Origin: Leifsonia sp. 466MF
GTDB taxonomy: Bacteria > Actinomycetota > Actinomycetes > Actinomycetales > Microbacteriaceae
NCBI RefSeq assembly: GCF_900100265.1
Contig: NZ_LT629696.1
Location: 3,968,001 to 4,032,000 of the forward strand
Direction of reading: 5' to 3'
Length of the DNA: 64,000 bases
Under the pieces are notes generated by a model. The model saw nothing but the letters and a program-made list of their open reading frames with translations, did no database searches and had not been told where the DNA came from. The first letter of the stretch is position 1; every line of letters begins with the position of its first letter. Made by a program: the position numbers and the translations under genes. Shown one piece after another: positions 50,454 through 58,635 of this stretch.

Positions 50454-51446
50454 TACAGCGTTGTCGTCCTCGCTTTGCCGGACACGATCGCATTCGATCT
50501 GGCCACCCCGATCGAGACCTTCGGTCGTGTGCGGTTGCCGGACGGGAGGCCGGGATACCGGGTCGTCGTCGCCGGTCTCGGGCAGTCCGTGCAGGCCGGA
50601 CCTCTGCGCGTGCAGCTCGACGAGGGGTTGGACGTGCTCGAACGCGCCGACCTCGTCGTGGTCCCCGGCAGGAACGATCCCTCTCGACCATCGCCGCCGG
50701 AGATCCTGACGGCTCTCCGCTCGGCCGCGCGACAGGGGACCAGGATCGCGTCGATCTGTGTCGGCGCGTTCACCCTTGCCGAGGCCGGCCTGCTCGACGG
50801 CAAGGATGCGACGACGCATTGGCTCGCCGCGGACGAGTTCGCGTCCCGGTTTCCCGCCGTCCGGCTCAACCCGGACGTGCTCTACACGGACAACGGAGAC
50901 GTTCTGACCTCCGCCGGCGCCGCATCCGGTCTTGACCTCTGCCTGCACATCATCCAGCGCGACTACGGGATGGCGGTCGCCGCGGACGCCGCCCGCCTGG
51001 CGGTGGCCCCGCTGCACCGCCCCGGAGGGCAGGCGCAGTACATCGTCCGCAACCGCCCGACGGCCGGAGCATCGGCCCTCCGCGACATCCTGACCTGGAT
51101 CGAGGCGAACGCCCACCGCGAGCTCACGCTCGCGGACCTTGCGGCCGAGGCCGGCGTGAGCGCGCGCACGCTCACCCGGCGGTTCACAGACGAGACCGGC
51201 CAGAGTCCCATGCAGTGGGTCTCCGGTGTGCGTCTGCGGCACGCCCAGGAACTGCTGGAGACCACGGATTACACCGTCGATCGGATCGCCGCCCAGACGG
51301 GCTTCCCGAGCACCAGCAACTTCCGGGCACAGTTCGCGCACGCCCTCGGCATCACCCCCGGCGCCTACCGGAAGGTCTTCCGCCCCCAGCCGGCTGCCAC
51401 TCCTGCTACCGTCGAGGCGTGGGAACGATTTCCAGCGCACTCGTGA
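50451..51446 (+). CDS. GlxA-family regulator (DJ-1/PfpI domain plus AraC HTH)
   Basis: This 331-residue protein has an N-terminal class I glutamine-amidotransferase-like (DJ-1/PfpI) domain with ASICVGAFTLAEAGLL and C103 at the elbow position. Its C-terminal AraC double helix-turn-helix occupies about 225-320 (LTLADLAAEAGVSARTLTRR and TVDRIAAQTGFPSTSNFRAQ). Family members sense small compounds and often regulate catabolic or resistance genes. Its 3' end contains the promoter and first codons of the erm leader peptide. It is divergent from the coupled small-protein operon. Confidence 0.85.
   Translation: MYSVVVLALPDTIAFDLATPIETFGRVRLPDGRPGYRVVVAGLGQSVQAGPLRVQLDEGLDVLERADLVVVPGRNDPSRPSPPEILTALRSAARQGTRIASICVGAFTLAEAGLLDGKDATTHWLAADEFASRFPAVRLNPDVLYTDNGDVLTSAGAASGLDLCLHIIQRDYGMAVAADAARLAVAPLHRPGGQAQYIVRNRPTAGASALRDILTWIEANAHRELTLADLAAEAGVSARTLTRRFTDETGQSPMQWVSGVRLRHAQELLETTDYTVDRIAAQTGFPSTSNFRAQFAHALGITPGAYRKVFRPQPAATPATVEAWERFPAHS
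51407..51421 (+). promoter_or_regulatory. Promoter of the erm leader, inside the glxA-like gene
   Basis: TACCGT (51407-51412), preceded by TGC as in an extended -10 (TGCTACCGT), is followed by six bases and the leader-peptide GTG at 51419. It lies within the last codons of the upstream gene. The spacing repeats the leaderless pattern seen at other genes. Confidence 0.6.
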
Positions 51447-51484
51447 CGGGGCGCTTCTTCTTCATCCGCGACCGCCGCGCCTGA
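51419..51484 (+). CDS. Putative Erm leader peptide (21 aa)
   Basis: This GTG-started ORF encodes 21 residues beginning MGTISSALVTGR and ending FFFIRDRRA. The Arg-Asp-Arg (R-x-R) run matches the +x+ motif at which macrolide- or ketolide-bound ribosomes stall in known Erm leaders such as ErmDL (RLR). It lies 129 bases before the erm ATG, starts from its own promoter, and its stop touches the first arm of two alternative hairpins. The coding evidence is short but the arrangement is hard to explain otherwise. Confidence 0.65.
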   Translation: MGTISSALVTGRFFFIRDRRA

Positions 51485-51556
51485 CGGCGCGCTCGCTCCT
51501 GCTCGCATAAGCGCGCCGTCCTTCCGAGACGTCAACCGCACCTCGGACGGGCGCTT
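51483..51556 (+). promoter_or_regulatory. Alternative stems of the erm attenuator
   Basis: Segment 1 GACGGCGCGCT (51483-51493) pairs perfectly over 11 bases with segment 2 AGCGCGCCGTC (51510-51520). Segment 2 extended (51509-51521) can instead pair with segment 3 GGACGGGCGCTT (51545-51556) over 12 bases with a single bulged G (51515). The two stems cannot form together. A ribosome stalled near the end of the leader would cover segment 1 and switch to the 2:3 form. Confidence 0.65.
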
Positions 51557-51582
51557 CCGCGTACCCACGCCGCCCTCCACAG

Positions 51583-51608
51583 GTGCTCCACCTCACTTCC
51601 TGGAGCAC
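51583..51608 (+). promoter_or_regulatory. Hairpin hiding the erm Shine-Dalgarno
   Basis: GTGCTCCA (51583-51590) pairs perfectly with TGGAGCAC (51601-51608) around a 10-base loop. The right arm contains GGAG (51602-51605), seven bases before the erm ATG at 51613. In this state ribosomes could not bind, which fits translational control of the resistance gene. Confidence 0.7.
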
Positions 51609-51612
51609 GCTC

Positions 51613-52374
51613 ATGCCTCGTTCTCTGCATGGCGGCCGACACGAACTCGGCCAGAACTTCCTCACACACACCCCCTCGATCGCGACCATCGTCTCCCTCG
51701 TAGGAGCGACCAGAGGCCCCATCCTCGAACTCGGTGCCGGCAACGGCGCCCTGACGCGACCGCTCGCGGCGACCGGTCGACCGCTGACGGCGATCGACAT
51801 CGACGAACATCGTGTGCGCCGGCTCGCGCGGACCCTCCCGAATGTCCGGGTGGTTCACGCCGACGCCCTGCATCATGCGCTGGACACTCCGGTCATCGTG
51901 GGCAACATCCCGTTTCACCTCACCACACCGATCCTCCGTCGTCTCCTCGGGCACCCGACGTGGATGCGGGCGGTGCTGGTGACTCAATGGGAGGTCGCGA
52001 GGAAGCGAGCCGGCGTCGGAGGGCACACGATGATGACCGCGCAAAGCGCGCCCTGGTTCGCCTTCGAGCTGCACGGAAGGATCCCCAGCTGGGGATTCAC
52101 GCCTCGCCCAAGCGTCGATGGCGGCATACTCACCATCGCGCGCCGCGGATCGCCGCTGGTGCCACACGCCGATCGCCGCCCCTACGAGACGTTCGTTCGC
52201 GCAGTGTTCTGCGGCAGAGGAGGCACGCTGGAACGCGTCATTCAGGTCGCCGCCCGGGTCAGCCCGGCGACCGCTCACCGCGCCCTCTCCCGCTCCGCCG
52301 TGCCGAAGACCGCCCTGCCGCGCGACATCACCGCCGAGCAGTGGGCGGCCCTCTGGCTCACGCTCCGGGAGTAG
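51613..52374 (+). CDS. erm: Erm-type 23S rRNA (adenine-N6) methyltransferase
   Basis: This 253-residue enzyme methylates A2058 of 23S rRNA (family knowledge), giving macrolide-lincosamide-streptogramin B resistance. Visible motifs are RHELGQNFL (10-17), the SAM-binding ELGAGNGALTRPL (39-51) and the catalytic GNIPFHLTTPILRR (97-110). The NIPF form and the short length separate it from the related housekeeping KsgA, which is longer and carries NLPY. ATG 51613 is chosen over the GTG at 51583 because of the GGAG seven bases ahead. The leader peptide and hairpins upstream predict drug-induced expression. It ends 12 bases from the convergent MFS gene. Confidence 0.85.
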   Translation: MPRSLHGGRHELGQNFLTHTPSIATIVSLVGATRGPILELGAGNGALTRPLAATGRPLTAIDIDEHRVRRLARTLPNVRVVHADALHHALDTPVIVGNIPFHLTTPILRRLLGHPTWMRAVLVTQWEVARKRAGVGGHTMMTAQSAPWFAFELHGRIPSWGFTPRPSVDGGILTIARRGSPLVPHADRRPYETFVRAVFCGRGGTLERVIQVAARVSPATAHRALSRSAVPKTALPRDITAEQWAALWLTLRE

Positions 52375-52386
52375 CGGCGCGTGCGA

Positions 52387-53646
52387 TCACTCGCGGACAG
52401 AAGGAGGGTCCGTAGTCAGGCCGCGTACGCTGCGCGTCGACACGGCCGCAGCCGACGCGAGCAGGACAACGACCGCGCATCCCAGGAGCGTCTGGACGGT
52501 ACCGAAGGACTGGGTGAGCGGCCCGACCAGGGTCTCGCCGAGGGGAACGGCGACGAACGAACCGACCATGTCGTACGAATAGACCCGCGAGAGCGCATCT
52601 CGCGGGACGTTGGTCTGGAGCGACTGGTCCCAGGCGATGGAGAAGAGCTCCATCGCGATCCCGCCGAGCCCGAACGCGATCAGGAGGACGGGGAGGGACG
52701 GCAGCAGTCCGAGCGCCGCGAGCGGAAGGGCGGTGACGGCCATGAGTCCGACACCGATTCCGAGCGCATGGCGCGGGCGCCAGCGCAACGCGACGATCGC
52801 GCCCACCGCGAGGCCGACGGCCTGCGCCGCGACGACGAGACCCCATCCGGCGCGGCCGAACGATGCGTCGGCGACGACGGGCCCGACCACCGTCGACCCG
52901 CCGACGTAGGCGGCGTTCAGGACGGTGAACTGCGCGACGACGATCCAGATCCAGCGGCGGCCGGAGAATTCCCGCCAGCCCTCGCGGAGATCGGAGAGGA
53001 ACGATCCGCCCAACGCGGGCCGCGGTGTCTGGTGAGGAAGCCGCATCCGCGCGTAACACAGGGCCGCCAGAGCGAAGGATGCCGCGTCGACGGCGAGCCC
53101 CACGCCCGGACCGACCAGCGCGACCAATCCCGCTCCGACCGATGCGCCGAGGATGGTCCCGCCGTTCAGCCCCAGCCGAAGCAGCGCGTTCGCCGGGCGG
53201 AGAACCTCCGCGGGGACGGTCTCGGGCACCATCGAGGCCGCGGCGGGCAGACTCACGGCGCTGACGGCACCGTTGAGGATGCTCAGGGCGATGAGCGACC
53301 AGATCGCCGCCGTCCCGGTCAGGACGAGGGCGGCGACGACGCCTTGGGTGAGCGCGGCGCCCACGGAGGTGCCGACCAGCACCAGCCGGCGGGGAAGCCG
53401 GTCGGCGATGACGCCGCCAAAGAGGAGCACCGCGACGTTGGCGATGGACCGGGCGCCGACCACCAGTCCCAGGTCGACGGGGGAGCCGGTGAGGTCCAGC
53501 ACGGCGAACGCCAGTGCGATCGGGGCGACGGCATTGCCGACGACGCCGATGGTGCGGGCGGCCAGCAGCCGGCGGAACGGTGCATGGTGCAGCGGGCTCG
53601 GCTTCTTCGTCGCGGGAGCCGTCGACGCGGCGACCTGGCCGGTCAC
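52387..53646 (-). CDS. MFS efflux transporter (MefA/enterobactin-exporter-like)
   Basis: This 419-residue protein has 12 membrane segments. Its start (FRRLLAARTIGVVGNAVAPI, then ALAFAVLDLTGSPVDLGLVV) and the loop GGVIADRLPRRLVL place it with the DHA3 group that includes macrolide exporters Mef and siderophore exporters. Its GTG overlaps the ArsR stop as GTGA, so the regulator and pump are coupled. It is convergent with erm; the pair could be a combined target-protection and efflux set (inference). Confidence 0.8.
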   Translation of the reverse strand: MTGQVAASTAPATKKPSPLHHAPFRRLLAARTIGVVGNAVAPIALAFAVLDLTGSPVDLGLVVGARSIANVAVLLFGGVIADRLPRRLVLVGTSVGAALTQGVVAALVLTGTAAIWSLIALSILNGAVSAVSLPAAASMVPETVPAEVLRPANALLRLGLNGGTILGASVGAGLVALVGPGVGLAVDAASFALAALCYARMRLPHQTPRPALGGSFLSDLREGWREFSGRRWIWIVVAQFTVLNAAYVGGSTVVGPVVADASFGRAGWGLVVAAQAVGLAVGAIVALRWRPRHALGIGVGLMAVTALPLAALGLLPSLPVLLIAFGLGGIAMELFSIAWDQSLQTNVPRDALSRVYSYDMVGSFVAVPLGETLVGPLTQSFGTVQTLLGCAVVVLLASAAAVSTRSVRGLTTDPPSVRE

Positions 53647-54170
53647 GGACGCCTCAGCGGGAAGAGCGCGACGGTCATCGACACGGGTACCGTTCCCGGG
53701 GTGCGCGGGCGCTGCGCCGCGGCGTGGATGAGCGCCGACGCCTCTCCGACCCGGCGCACGACGCGACGCCAGACCTCGGGGTCCACCCATAGCTCAGCGT
53801 CGGTGGAGACCGACGGGCCGGCCGCGCGCTGCCGCGCACGGCGGTGCAGCTCCTCGATGAGGGCGTCGTAGTACACGGCCTGCTCCTCCCGCAGCGCCGC
53901 CGAGGTCGGCTGCGCGGGAGGGAGGAGGAACGGCTCGGCCGACGCTTCGTGCCGGTAGCGCTTCGCCTCCCCTCCCCGCAGGCGCACGACCTCGACGACG
54001 CGCACCAGCCCCGCACGCTCCAGCACCCGAAGGTGATAGCTCGCCGTCGCCTGCGAGTACCCCAGCTCGCGGCCGGCCTCCGCGGCGCTCATGGCGGCGC
54101 CGGTCAGCAACGACAGCAGCCGCAGACGGATGGGATGGGCGGTCGCGCGAAGCTCCTCGAGAGTTGACAT
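53643..54170 (-). CDS. ArsR-family transcriptional regulator
   Basis: This 175-residue protein has a winged helix-turn-helix at the N-terminus (STLEELRATAHPIRLRLLSL then AGRELGYSQATASYHLRVLE). A C-terminal helix region (LREEQAVYYDALIEELHRRA) resembles the Helix_turn_helix_20 (DUF5937-like) type that lacks metal cysteines. It most likely represses the downstream MFS pump until a drug binds. It is the promoter-proximal gene of the pair. Confidence 0.85.
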   Translation of the reverse strand: MSTLEELRATAHPIRLRLLSLLTGAAMSAAEAGRELGYSQATASYHLRVLERAGLVRVVEVVRLRGGEAKRYRHEASAEPFLLPPAQPTSAALREEQAVYYDALIEELHRRARQRAAGPSVSTDAELWVDPEVWRRVVRRVGEASALIHAAAQRPRTPGTVPVSMTVALFPLRRP

Positions 54171-54290
54171 TCCGCCATGGTCGCGCGCGGCGAGCCGACC
54201 GTCAAATGTGTCTTTGGGGGTTGAAGGGCGGAGTGCGAGTCAGCCCAGAGGATGATGAGATCGATTTGCCGCCTCGGCCAGACTGAGGGG

Positions 54291-55307
54291 ATGAGTGTGT
54301 CGTCTCCTGGCGTGATGCGCCGCTGGGTGTTCCCCGTCCTTCGCCTCGTCGTCTTCGCCGCGATCGCGGCCGCACTGGTGAAGCTCGCGTTCTTCAGCGG
54401 TGCCACCGCCGGAGCCGACGGGGTCAGGCCGACGGGAGTCGTCTCCGAGCCGACGACCACCGTCGCGAGCGGGTCGATCCGCAACGACCTCACGGTGGAC
54501 GCGACCGTGTTCGCCGATGCGGCGGCGCCGGTGCGGGCCACCGCGGCGGGCGAGGTGACGAAGGTCGCCGTGGCGCCGGGCGCCGCGGTCGACGCCGGCA
54601 CACCGGTGGCGGTCGTCAAGCAGCAGCTCGCCACGCCCGCGGCGGACGGCAGTCCGCGGTACGGCACGGTGACGATCACGGCCGGTGCCGCGGGGACGGT
54701 GTCCGCGGTCGATGTGCTCGTCGGTCAGCAGGTCGCCGTGGGCGATGTGCTCGCCCAGGTGGCTCCGCCGACGTTCAACGTGACCGGGTCGATCGCCGCC
54801 GTGCAGCAGTACCGTCTGCTGACAAAGCCGACGGAGGCGAAGGTGACCATCGCGGGCGGGCCGGCGCCGTTCACGTGCACCGGCCTCAGCGTCAGCGCAC
54901 CGCTGGCCGGCGCGAGCGCCGGGTCCGACGGATCGGCGCAGGCCCCGGCTCCCTCCGCAGGCTCGCCGTCCGGAGCGGGATCGACCGGGGGTCCGACCGT
55001 GCGGTGTGCGGTGCCCGCCGATGTGACGGTCTTCGCCGGCCTGGCGGCGAAGCTGACCATCAGTGCAGGCTCGGCCGACGACGCGCTCCTCGTCCCTGCG
55101 ACGGCCGTCGAGGGAGCCGGTGCGGCGGGGACGGTGTACCGGCCGGCCGCCGATGGAAGCGCTCCGACGGCCGTGAAGGTGCAGTTGGGGATCTTCGACG
55201 GTCAGCAGGTGCAGATCGTCTCGGGGCTGAAGAAGGGCGACGAGATCTTGCAGTTCGTCCCGTCCAAGGTCGACGAGCAGGCGGCCGCGAACGGCATCAG
55301 CGGCTGA
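54291..55307 (+). CDS. Membrane-fusion (HlyD/MacA-like) adaptor of an ABC efflux system
   Basis: This 338-residue protein has one N-terminal membrane helix (about 12-33) and an extracytoplasmic biotinyl-lipoyl-like adaptor. The lipoyl half-motifs are VRATAAGEVTKVAVAPGAAV and VTITAGAAGTVSAVDVLVGQ. A Gly/Ser/Pro-rich insert (about 205-235) interrupts the beta-barrel. It is followed, with a 1-base overlap, by the ATPase and permease of a MacB-type system. In a single-membrane bacterium this would act as an extracellular adaptor or substrate receiver. The ATG follows GAGGGG. Confidence 0.8.
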   Translation: MSVSSPGVMRRWVFPVLRLVVFAAIAAALVKLAFFSGATAGADGVRPTGVVSEPTTTVASGSIRNDLTVDATVFADAAAPVRATAAGEVTKVAVAPGAAVDAGTPVAVVKQQLATPAADGSPRYGTVTITAGAAGTVSAVDVLVGQQVAVGDVLAQVAPPTFNVTGSIAAVQQYRLLTKPTEAKVTIAGGPAPFTCTGLSVSAPLAGASAGSDGSAQAPAPSAGSPSGAGSTGGPTVRCAVPADVTVFAGLAAKLTISAGSADDALLVPATAVEGAGAAGTVYRPAADGSAPTAVKVQLGIFDGQQVQIVSGLKKGDEILQFVPSKVDEQAAANGISG

Positions 55308-56005
55308 TGGCGATCCTGGTGCTCGACGGGGTCACCCGCGTGGTGGAGATCCCGGATGCCGAGCCTCTGCACATCCTGCGCGGGGTCGACCTCGTCGTCG
55401 ACGCCGGCGAACACGTGTCGATCGTCGGCCGGAGCGGCTCCGGCAAGTCGACGCTGCTCAACATCCTCGGGCTGCTCGATGAGCCGACGGCGGGCAGCAT
55501 CCGGTTCGACGACGTTCCGGTGCAGCGGATGTCGGCGGCGGAGCGGGACAAGCGCAGGGGCCGGGAGGTGGGGTTCATCTTCCAGCAGTTCAATCTCCTC
55601 CCCGGTCGCACGGCGGCCGAGAACGTCGCGACCCCTCTGCTGTACGCCGAACCGCACCGGTTCTGGCGTCGCCGGCGTCTGGCGCTCGAGATGCTCGACA
55701 GGGTCGGGTTGGCCGACCGGGCCGACTGGCTGCCGAGCAGGCTCTCGGGCGGCGAGCAGCAGCGCGTCGCGATCGCTCGGGCACTCGTCCGCGAGCCGCG
55801 TGTGATCCTGGCCGATGAGCCGACGGGAGCTCTGGATGTGGAGACGGGTCAGGCGGTCATGGGGCTGCTCGACGGCGTGGCCCGCGACAGCAGGGCCGCC
55901 CTCGTGACCATCACACACGATCCACACATCGCCGCACTTGCCGACCGCCGCCACCGGCTCGACGGCGGCGTCCTGCATCCCGACGAGGTCGAGGTCGTCC
56001 GGTGA
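55307..56005 (+). CDS. MacB/LolD-type ABC transporter ATPase
   Basis: This 232-residue ATPase has Walker A GRSGSGKST (41-49), Q-loop FQQFN (92-96), signature LSGGEQQR (146-153) and Walker B VILADEP (166-172) with the catalytic glutamate, plus the H-loop THDPH. It belongs to the LolD/MacB clade that powers FtsX-type permeases. The start overlaps the adaptor stop by one base (TGATG) and its end overlaps the permease start. Confidence 0.95.
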   Translation: MAILVLDGVTRVVEIPDAEPLHILRGVDLVVDAGEHVSIVGRSGSGKSTLLNILGLLDEPTAGSIRFDDVPVQRMSAAERDKRRGREVGFIFQQFNLLPGRTAAENVATPLLYAEPHRFWRRRRLALEMLDRVGLADRADWLPSRLSGGEQQRVAIARALVREPRVILADEPTGALDVETGQAVMGLLDGVARDSRAALVTITHDPHIAALADRRHRLDGGVLHPDEVEVVR

Positions 56006-57231
56006 GGGCGCTGACGTCGGTCTACAGCGTCCTCGTCGAGGCGTGGTCGGAGTTCCGGGTCTACCGGGCGAGGGTGCTGATGGCGATCGTGGGCGTCGCG
56101 GTCGCGATCATGGCGCTCACCTCCATCGCGGCCATTTCGGCGGTCGCTCAGCAGGGGGTGGTCGAGGGGCTCGAACGCGGTCAGGGGCGGCCGGCGATGA
56201 TGAACATCAGCTTGCCGTACTCCGAGGACGGCCGACCGCTCACGACGGATGAGGAGTTCGGCCACCTGGTGACCGACACGCTCGCGCGGTACCAGGTGAG
56301 CTACTCGACGCGCCAGGGCTACGCGCAGCCGGTCGTGCGCGGCCTGCCGCCGGACGCCAATCTCAGCGGGCAGCTGGTCGATCCGGACTACGCGGTGATG
56401 TTCCGCACCCGGATGGTCGCCGGGAGCTGGTTCTCCGCACGCGATGCCGACCGGCTCGTGCCCGCGGTGGTCATCAACGAGGGCCTGTGGCGTCTGCTCG
56501 GCTCACCCGACGTGGCCTCGCACCCGATGCTCCATCTGATCAGCCCGACCTCGGTCGACGCGGTCGTCGTCGGGGTGGCCGCGGGCGGGGACGAGCACCT
56601 GGCCCAGTTGTGGATGCTCTACGACGCCTATCGGGCGCTCCAGCCTCCCGGCGCGGCTGAGGGAGACGCGGGCTCGACGCAGTACTTCGCCTGGGTGCCG
56701 CCCGAGGTCGCTGGGCCGCTGTCGGAACGTCTCTCCGCCGACCTCTCGCGCGCCGTCGGGAACGGTGCGACGGTGAGCGTGAACCGACAGGACTACCAAG
56801 CTGCTGACGGCCCTGACCCGCTGCTCTTCCTGAAGATCGTCGGCGGTGCCGGCGCGGGACTCATCCTGCTGCTCGGCGCCCTGGGACTCCTGAACATCTC
56901 GATGGTGACCGTCCGAGCGCGCATCAGGGAGATCGGGATCCGGCGCAGCTTCGGCGCGACGGCGGGACGCGTGTTCGCCGGGGTCATGATGGAGAGCGTC
57001 GTCGCGACCGCCGTCGCCGGAGTCGCCGGGGTGATGGTCGCGATCCTCGCGCTCGAGAACCCGGTCGTCATCGGCTTCCTGCACCGCCAGGGCCTTCAGG
57101 ACGTTCCGGCGTTCCCCCTCTCCGCAGCCGCGTTCGGGATGCTGATCGCCGTCGGCGTCGGTGCACTCGCCGGGCTGTTGCCCTCGATCGTCGCCGTCCG
57201 GGTGCGGCCGATCGACGCCATCCGGTATTGA
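56002..57231 (+). CDS. MacB/FtsX-type ABC permease
   Basis: This 409-residue permease has the 1+3 helix layout of FtsX/MacB: a first helix at about 25-50 (ARVLMAIVGVAVAIMALTSI), a ~220-residue extracytoplasmic domain, and three C-terminal helices with the conserved REIGIRRSFGA segment (about 312-322). The GTG overlaps the ATPase stop by four bases. With the adaptor and ATPase it forms a full tripartite unit that likely exports lipids, peptides or drugs. Confidence 0.9.
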   Translation: MRALTSVYSVLVEAWSEFRVYRARVLMAIVGVAVAIMALTSIAAISAVAQQGVVEGLERGQGRPAMMNISLPYSEDGRPLTTDEEFGHLVTDTLARYQVSYSTRQGYAQPVVRGLPPDANLSGQLVDPDYAVMFRTRMVAGSWFSARDADRLVPAVVINEGLWRLLGSPDVASHPMLHLISPTSVDAVVVGVAAGGDEHLAQLWMLYDAYRALQPPGAAEGDAGSTQYFAWVPPEVAGPLSERLSADLSRAVGNGATVSVNRQDYQAADGPDPLLFLKIVGGAGAGLILLLGALGLLNISMVTVRARIREIGIRRSFGATAGRVFAGVMMESVVATAVAGVAGVMVAILALENPVVIGFLHRQGLQDVPAFPLSAAAFGMLIAVGVGALAGLLPSIVAVRVRPIDAIRY

Positions 57232-57265
57232 CGGGACTCGGTCTCGTCTGTGGCGCGAGACCCCG

Positions 57266-57280
57266 TACAGTTGCGGGATG
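57266..57280 (+). promoter_or_regulatory. -10 box before leaderless S51 peptidase gene
   Basis: TACAGT (57266-57271) is followed by six bases and the ATG at 57278. No Shine-Dalgarno is present. Confidence 0.55.
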
Positions 57281-58012
57281 AGCGTCCACCTGCTGGGCGG
57301 CGGTGCACTGGAACCGTCGGATGCGCCGCTGTACGCGCCGTTCCTCGCTGAAGCCGCCGCGCGAGCCCGCGACGTCGGACGCACGGTGCCTCGGGTCGCG
57401 ATCGTGTCGATCCATCCCGGCGGTCCGGAGCGGGCCGAGGTGCTGTGCCGGGTGCTCGCGGCGGCCGGCGAGGTAGAGGTGCATGTGACGAGCTCGTACG
57501 GCGGCGAGGAGCTGTCGCCGAGCGCGATCGCGGAGGTTGACGGCATCCTGGTTGGCGGCGGCATCGTCGAAGCCGTGCGGGAGGCACTCGAACCTCTGTT
57601 CGCCGAGATCCGCCGCCAGGTCGCGGCCGGCGTGCCCTACCTCGGCGTCTCGGCCGGCGCGATGGTGGCCGCCGAGCGAGCGCTCGGCGGCGGTTCCCGC
57701 ATCCACGGCCGGCTGGTCTGCCCGGAGGACCCGTCCGAGCCCGGGATCGAGCTCGAGGTGGCACCGGGCATCGGACTCGTCGAGGGCTCGGTCGACCCGC
57801 ACGTGGCACAGCGCGGCACGCTCTCGAGACTGGTCGCCGCCGTGGAGTCCGGGCTTATCGACGGTGCCCTCGGCGTCGACGAGCGCACCGTGTTGATCGT
57901 CGGCGATGGGGGTCTTCGGGTCGTGGGCGGCGGCAGCGTGTGGAGGGTGCGGTCGGTCAGCAGCGGCGTGGATGTGTCGATGATCGACGCCACGACTGCC
58001 GACGTCCGCTGA
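57278..58012 (+). CDS. Peptidase S51 family protein (cyanophycinase/dipeptidase E-like)
   Basis: This 244-residue protein has the serine nucleophile in YLGVSAGAMV (S125) within an alpha/beta glutaminase-like fold, starting with HLLGGGALEP. It has IVSIHPGGPE and GILVGGGIVE in the positions of other S51 members. Family members cleave Asp-X dipeptides, cyanophycin or related isopeptides. The specific target is unknown. No neighbour explains it. Confidence 0.75.
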   Translation: MSVHLLGGGALEPSDAPLYAPFLAEAAARARDVGRTVPRVAIVSIHPGGPERAEVLCRVLAAAGEVEVHVTSSYGGEELSPSAIAEVDGILVGGGIVEAVREALEPLFAEIRRQVAAGVPYLGVSAGAMVAAERALGGGSRIHGRLVCPEDPSEPGIELEVAPGIGLVEGSVDPHVAQRGTLSRLVAAVESGLIDGALGVDERTVLIVGDGGLRVVGGGSVWRVRSVSSGVDVSMIDATTADVR

Positions 58013-58039
58013 CGCCTCGTCCTCGTCCGCCCGCGTCGC

Positions 58040-58627
58040 TCACGGGCGCAGTAGTGCAGGCAGGAGGACGTGGTCCACGAGCTCGGTGACAGCCTCCCGA
58101 TCCAGGTACTGCTTCCGGAGGACGACGCTTCCGAAAGCCGCGGTCGGCACGATGCCCGCGATCAGCCCGACGGGAACATCCTTCTGGACCGTGCCCTCCG
58201 CCATCCAGCGCTCGATGACGGCGGTCAGCGCCAGAACGGGCGGCTGACCGACCTCCCGGTACGCCGCCTCGTACAGCACCGGATCGCCGCCGATCGCGCT
58301 CAGCAGGCTCGCGAGCACCCGGCCGGAGCGCTCGTCGGACCCGGCGAAGTGCAGGGCCGCTGCGAGCAGATCACCCCGAAGCGAACCCGTGTCGGGCGGG
58401 GCTGATCGGGGCTGGGATGCCCGGACGGCGGCGACGATGAGGTCCGCCTTGGTCTCCCATCGGCGGTAGATGGCGGACTTTCCGCAGTGCGCCCGCTCCG
58501 CGACCGCCGCGATCGTCGTGCCGCCGTAGCCGATCTCGATGAGCAGATCCTGCGTCGCCGAGAGGATGCGGGACTCCAGCTCCAGATCGCGCGGCCGGCC
58601 CACCGGGTTCGCAGAGGCATCGGACAT
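58040..58627 (-). CDS. TetR-family regulator
   Basis: This 195-residue regulator has a TetR helix-turn-helix at about 18-65 (ATQDLLIEIGYGGTTIAAVA then ERAHCGKSAIYRRWETK) and a typical C-terminal TetR_C domain (VPTAAFGSVVLRKQYLD). It is divergent from the DUF6069 gene; a perfect 11+3+11 palindrome lies between them and overlaps its own -35 region. TACAAT sits eight bases before its ATG, suggesting a very short leader. Confidence 0.9.
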   Translation of the reverse strand: MSDASANPVGRPRDLELESRILSATQDLLIEIGYGGTTIAAVAERAHCGKSAIYRRWETKADLIVAAVRASQPRSAPPDTGSLRGDLLAAALHFAGSDERSGRVLASLLSAIGGDPVLYEAAYREVGQPPVLALTAVIERWMAEGTVQKDVPVGLIAGIVPTAAFGSVVLRKQYLDREAVTELVDHVLLPALLRP

Positions 58628-58635
58628 AGGAGGCC

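Noticed and set aside
51583..51612. An upstream GTG start for Erm at 51583
   Set aside because: It would begin inside the left arm of the hairpin with no ribosome binding site; the ATG at 51613 has GGAG at seven bases and starts at the family-typical position.
51613..52374. The methyltransferase as housekeeping KsgA/RsmA
   Set aside because: The catalytic motif is NIPF rather than NLPY, the length is short, and a leader-peptide arrangement precedes it, all fitting Erm better.
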